Assembly: GCA_910585935.1 (NCBI GenBank)
Contig: CAJUHN010000202.1
Span: 1 to 7,178, forward strand
Direction: 5' to 3'
Length of the DNA stretch: 7,178 nt
DNA from: an uncultured Lachnospiraceae bacterium
Lineage (GTDB): Bacteria; Bacillota; Clostridia; Lachnospirales; Lachnospiraceae
Below, piece after piece: positions 6,750 to 7,178 of the stretch. The notes under the pieces were generated by a model. The model saw only the letters and a program-made list of their open reading frames with translations, was not told where the DNA came from and did no database searches. Position 1 is the first letter of the stretch; each line of letters starts with the position of its first letter. A program made the translations under genes and the position numbers.

Positions 6750-6759
6750 TGTTTTTTTT
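6604..6759 (+). terminator. intrinsic terminator of the terD operon formed by repeat copy C
   Basis: The long outer stem of copy C is followed one base later, after G6751, by eight T residues (6752-6759), with another T6 at 6763-6768. A GC-bearing stem plus T tract just after the last co-directional gene fits a factor-independent terminator. The element has been recruited as, or brings with it, a terminator. Confidence 0.5.
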
Positions 6760-6768
6760 GGCTTTTTT

Positions 6769-6889
6769 AACCTCATCAAGGAAGTCCCCCGCTTCTAAGC
6801 CGCGAAGGCGAAAGCGGTGGGTTGGAACTTCCTTGTTTCCGTGGGAGTGCAGACTCCCACGGAAAAGCTGCGATAGCAGCTATGAGGTT
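6769..6889. repeat. palindrome able to fold as a compact four-way junction (element E)
   Basis: The outer stem is AACCTCAT (6769-6776) with ATGAGGTT (6882-6889). Arm 1 is CAAGGAAGT (6777-6785) with ACTTCCTTG (6827-6835), with inner pairing of CCC-CCGCTT and AAGCGGTGGG. Arm 2 is 6836-6848 with 6853-6865, a perfect 13 pairs around GCAG. Arm 3 is AGCTGC (6866-6871) with GCAGCT (6876-6881) around GATA. Each helix abuts the next with no unpaired base at the junction. Arm 1, read on the minus strand, shares TTCCAAC and CTTTCGC blocks with copies A-C, so it may be a variant of the same family. It could act as a structured RNA or a DNA cruciform. Confidence 0.7.
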
Positions 6890-7061
6890 ATGAGCAAGTA
6901 GCGAAGCGGATTGCGAATATCCGATTTGACTCTGTGGAAGACGAAATTTCACTATAATAAGGAAATAAAGAGGTGGAATGTATATAAAAAAAGTGTGAAG
7001 GAAAATATACTTTTAACAATAAAGTTTCCACTTAAACCTGAAGCTATTGGAGGGCTAATAA
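6890..7061. other. intergenic stretch with no supported gene
   Basis: I see no coding gene here. There is a small hairpin, CGGAT/ATCCG, around 6907-6923, and a perfect TATAAT at 6953-6958 whose best upstream TTGACT (6926-6931) is 21 bases away, too far for a normal promoter. A GAGGTGG (6970-6976) precedes ATG 6978, which opens a frame of only six codons before TGA. This may be a leader of a gene beyond the window or a remnant. Confidence 0.4.
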
Positions 7062-7178
7062 ACTAGCTACGGCAAGCGCTTATTTCCAAAAGAAGCTCTT
7101 TGGAAGACGTTGGTACTTAATGAGAGCAGTTCCGCAACAAGCGGGGCTGCGAATTTAGTACCGCGTAGTCTTACACGG
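7062..7178 (-). repeat. GC-rich palindromic interspersed repeat, copy D (truncated by window end)
   Basis: This is a diverged copy in the opposite orientation to B and C. It has the common 11-mer (complement at 7149-7159). Its central hairpin, GCAGTTCCGC (7126-7135) with GCGGGGCTGC (7141-7150) around AACAA, keeps the pairing by base changes on both sides. The GGTACTTAATGAG and TTGGAAGACGT blocks match copy B/C counterparts in complement. The distal half lies beyond the window. Confidence 0.78.

Noticed and set aside
6659..6901. 80-codon open frame across copy C and element E
   Set aside because: It crosses the likely terminator and its T tracts and joins two unrelated structured elements. 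It has no ribosome binding site or recognisable domain.
6926..6958. TTGACT plus TATAAT as a promoter
   Set aside because: The 21-base spacing is well outside the 16-18 base range, so I do not call a promoter despite the perfect -10.
6978..6998. Six-codon frame with a good GAGGTGG ahead of it
   Set aside because: It is too short to support as a gene; noted only in the intergenic description.
1..7178. CRISPR array or tandem repeats
   Set aside because: The repeated units are about 150 bp, widely spaced, in both orientations and internally palindromic, with no regular short repeat-spacer pattern.

Overview
The window is AT-rich, low-GC Gram-positive DNA. It has strong AGGAGG-type ribosome binding sites, a TTG start, sigma-A-like promoter spacing and all genes on the + strand. 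Protein content and codon use suggest a gut-type Clostridia/Lachnospiraceae member. That placement is an inference, because the window carries no phylogenetic marker.

Layout: (1) 1-95 is the truncated end of a GC-rich palindromic repeat (copy A) followed by a T tract. (2) 127-4264 is a promoter followed by three closely spaced genes: a rhomboid-type intramembrane serine protease (188-778), a 760-residue YceG-family protein (816-3098) and a TelA/YceH-family toxic-anion-resistance protein (3116-4264). (3) 4301-4738 is non-coding, with a second palindromic repeat (copy B) and then an AT-rich leader with a possible promoter. (4) 4739-6550 holds three tandem TerD-domain genes. The first two are close paralogues (137 of 193 positions identical by my ungapped count); the third is a divergent YceC-like form. 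(5) 6551-7178 is non-coding. It holds repeat copy C ending in a T8 tract (likely terminator), a separate palindrome that can fold as a tightly packed four-way junction (6769-6889), and an inverted, truncated copy D at the window end.

Functionally this is a Ter (tellurium-resistance-like) stress module like the Bacillus subtilis yceCDEFGHI locus. The TerD proteins are predicted cytosolic Ca2+-binding beta-sandwich proteins, and TelA and YceG are their conserved cytosolic partners. In B. subtilis the membrane component is TerC (YceF); no TerC is in this window. The only membrane protein is the rhomboid protease, which leads the operon. A Ter module headed by an intramembrane protease, and the structured repeat family that brackets and splits it, are the two most interesting points. 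The genes themselves belong to known families.
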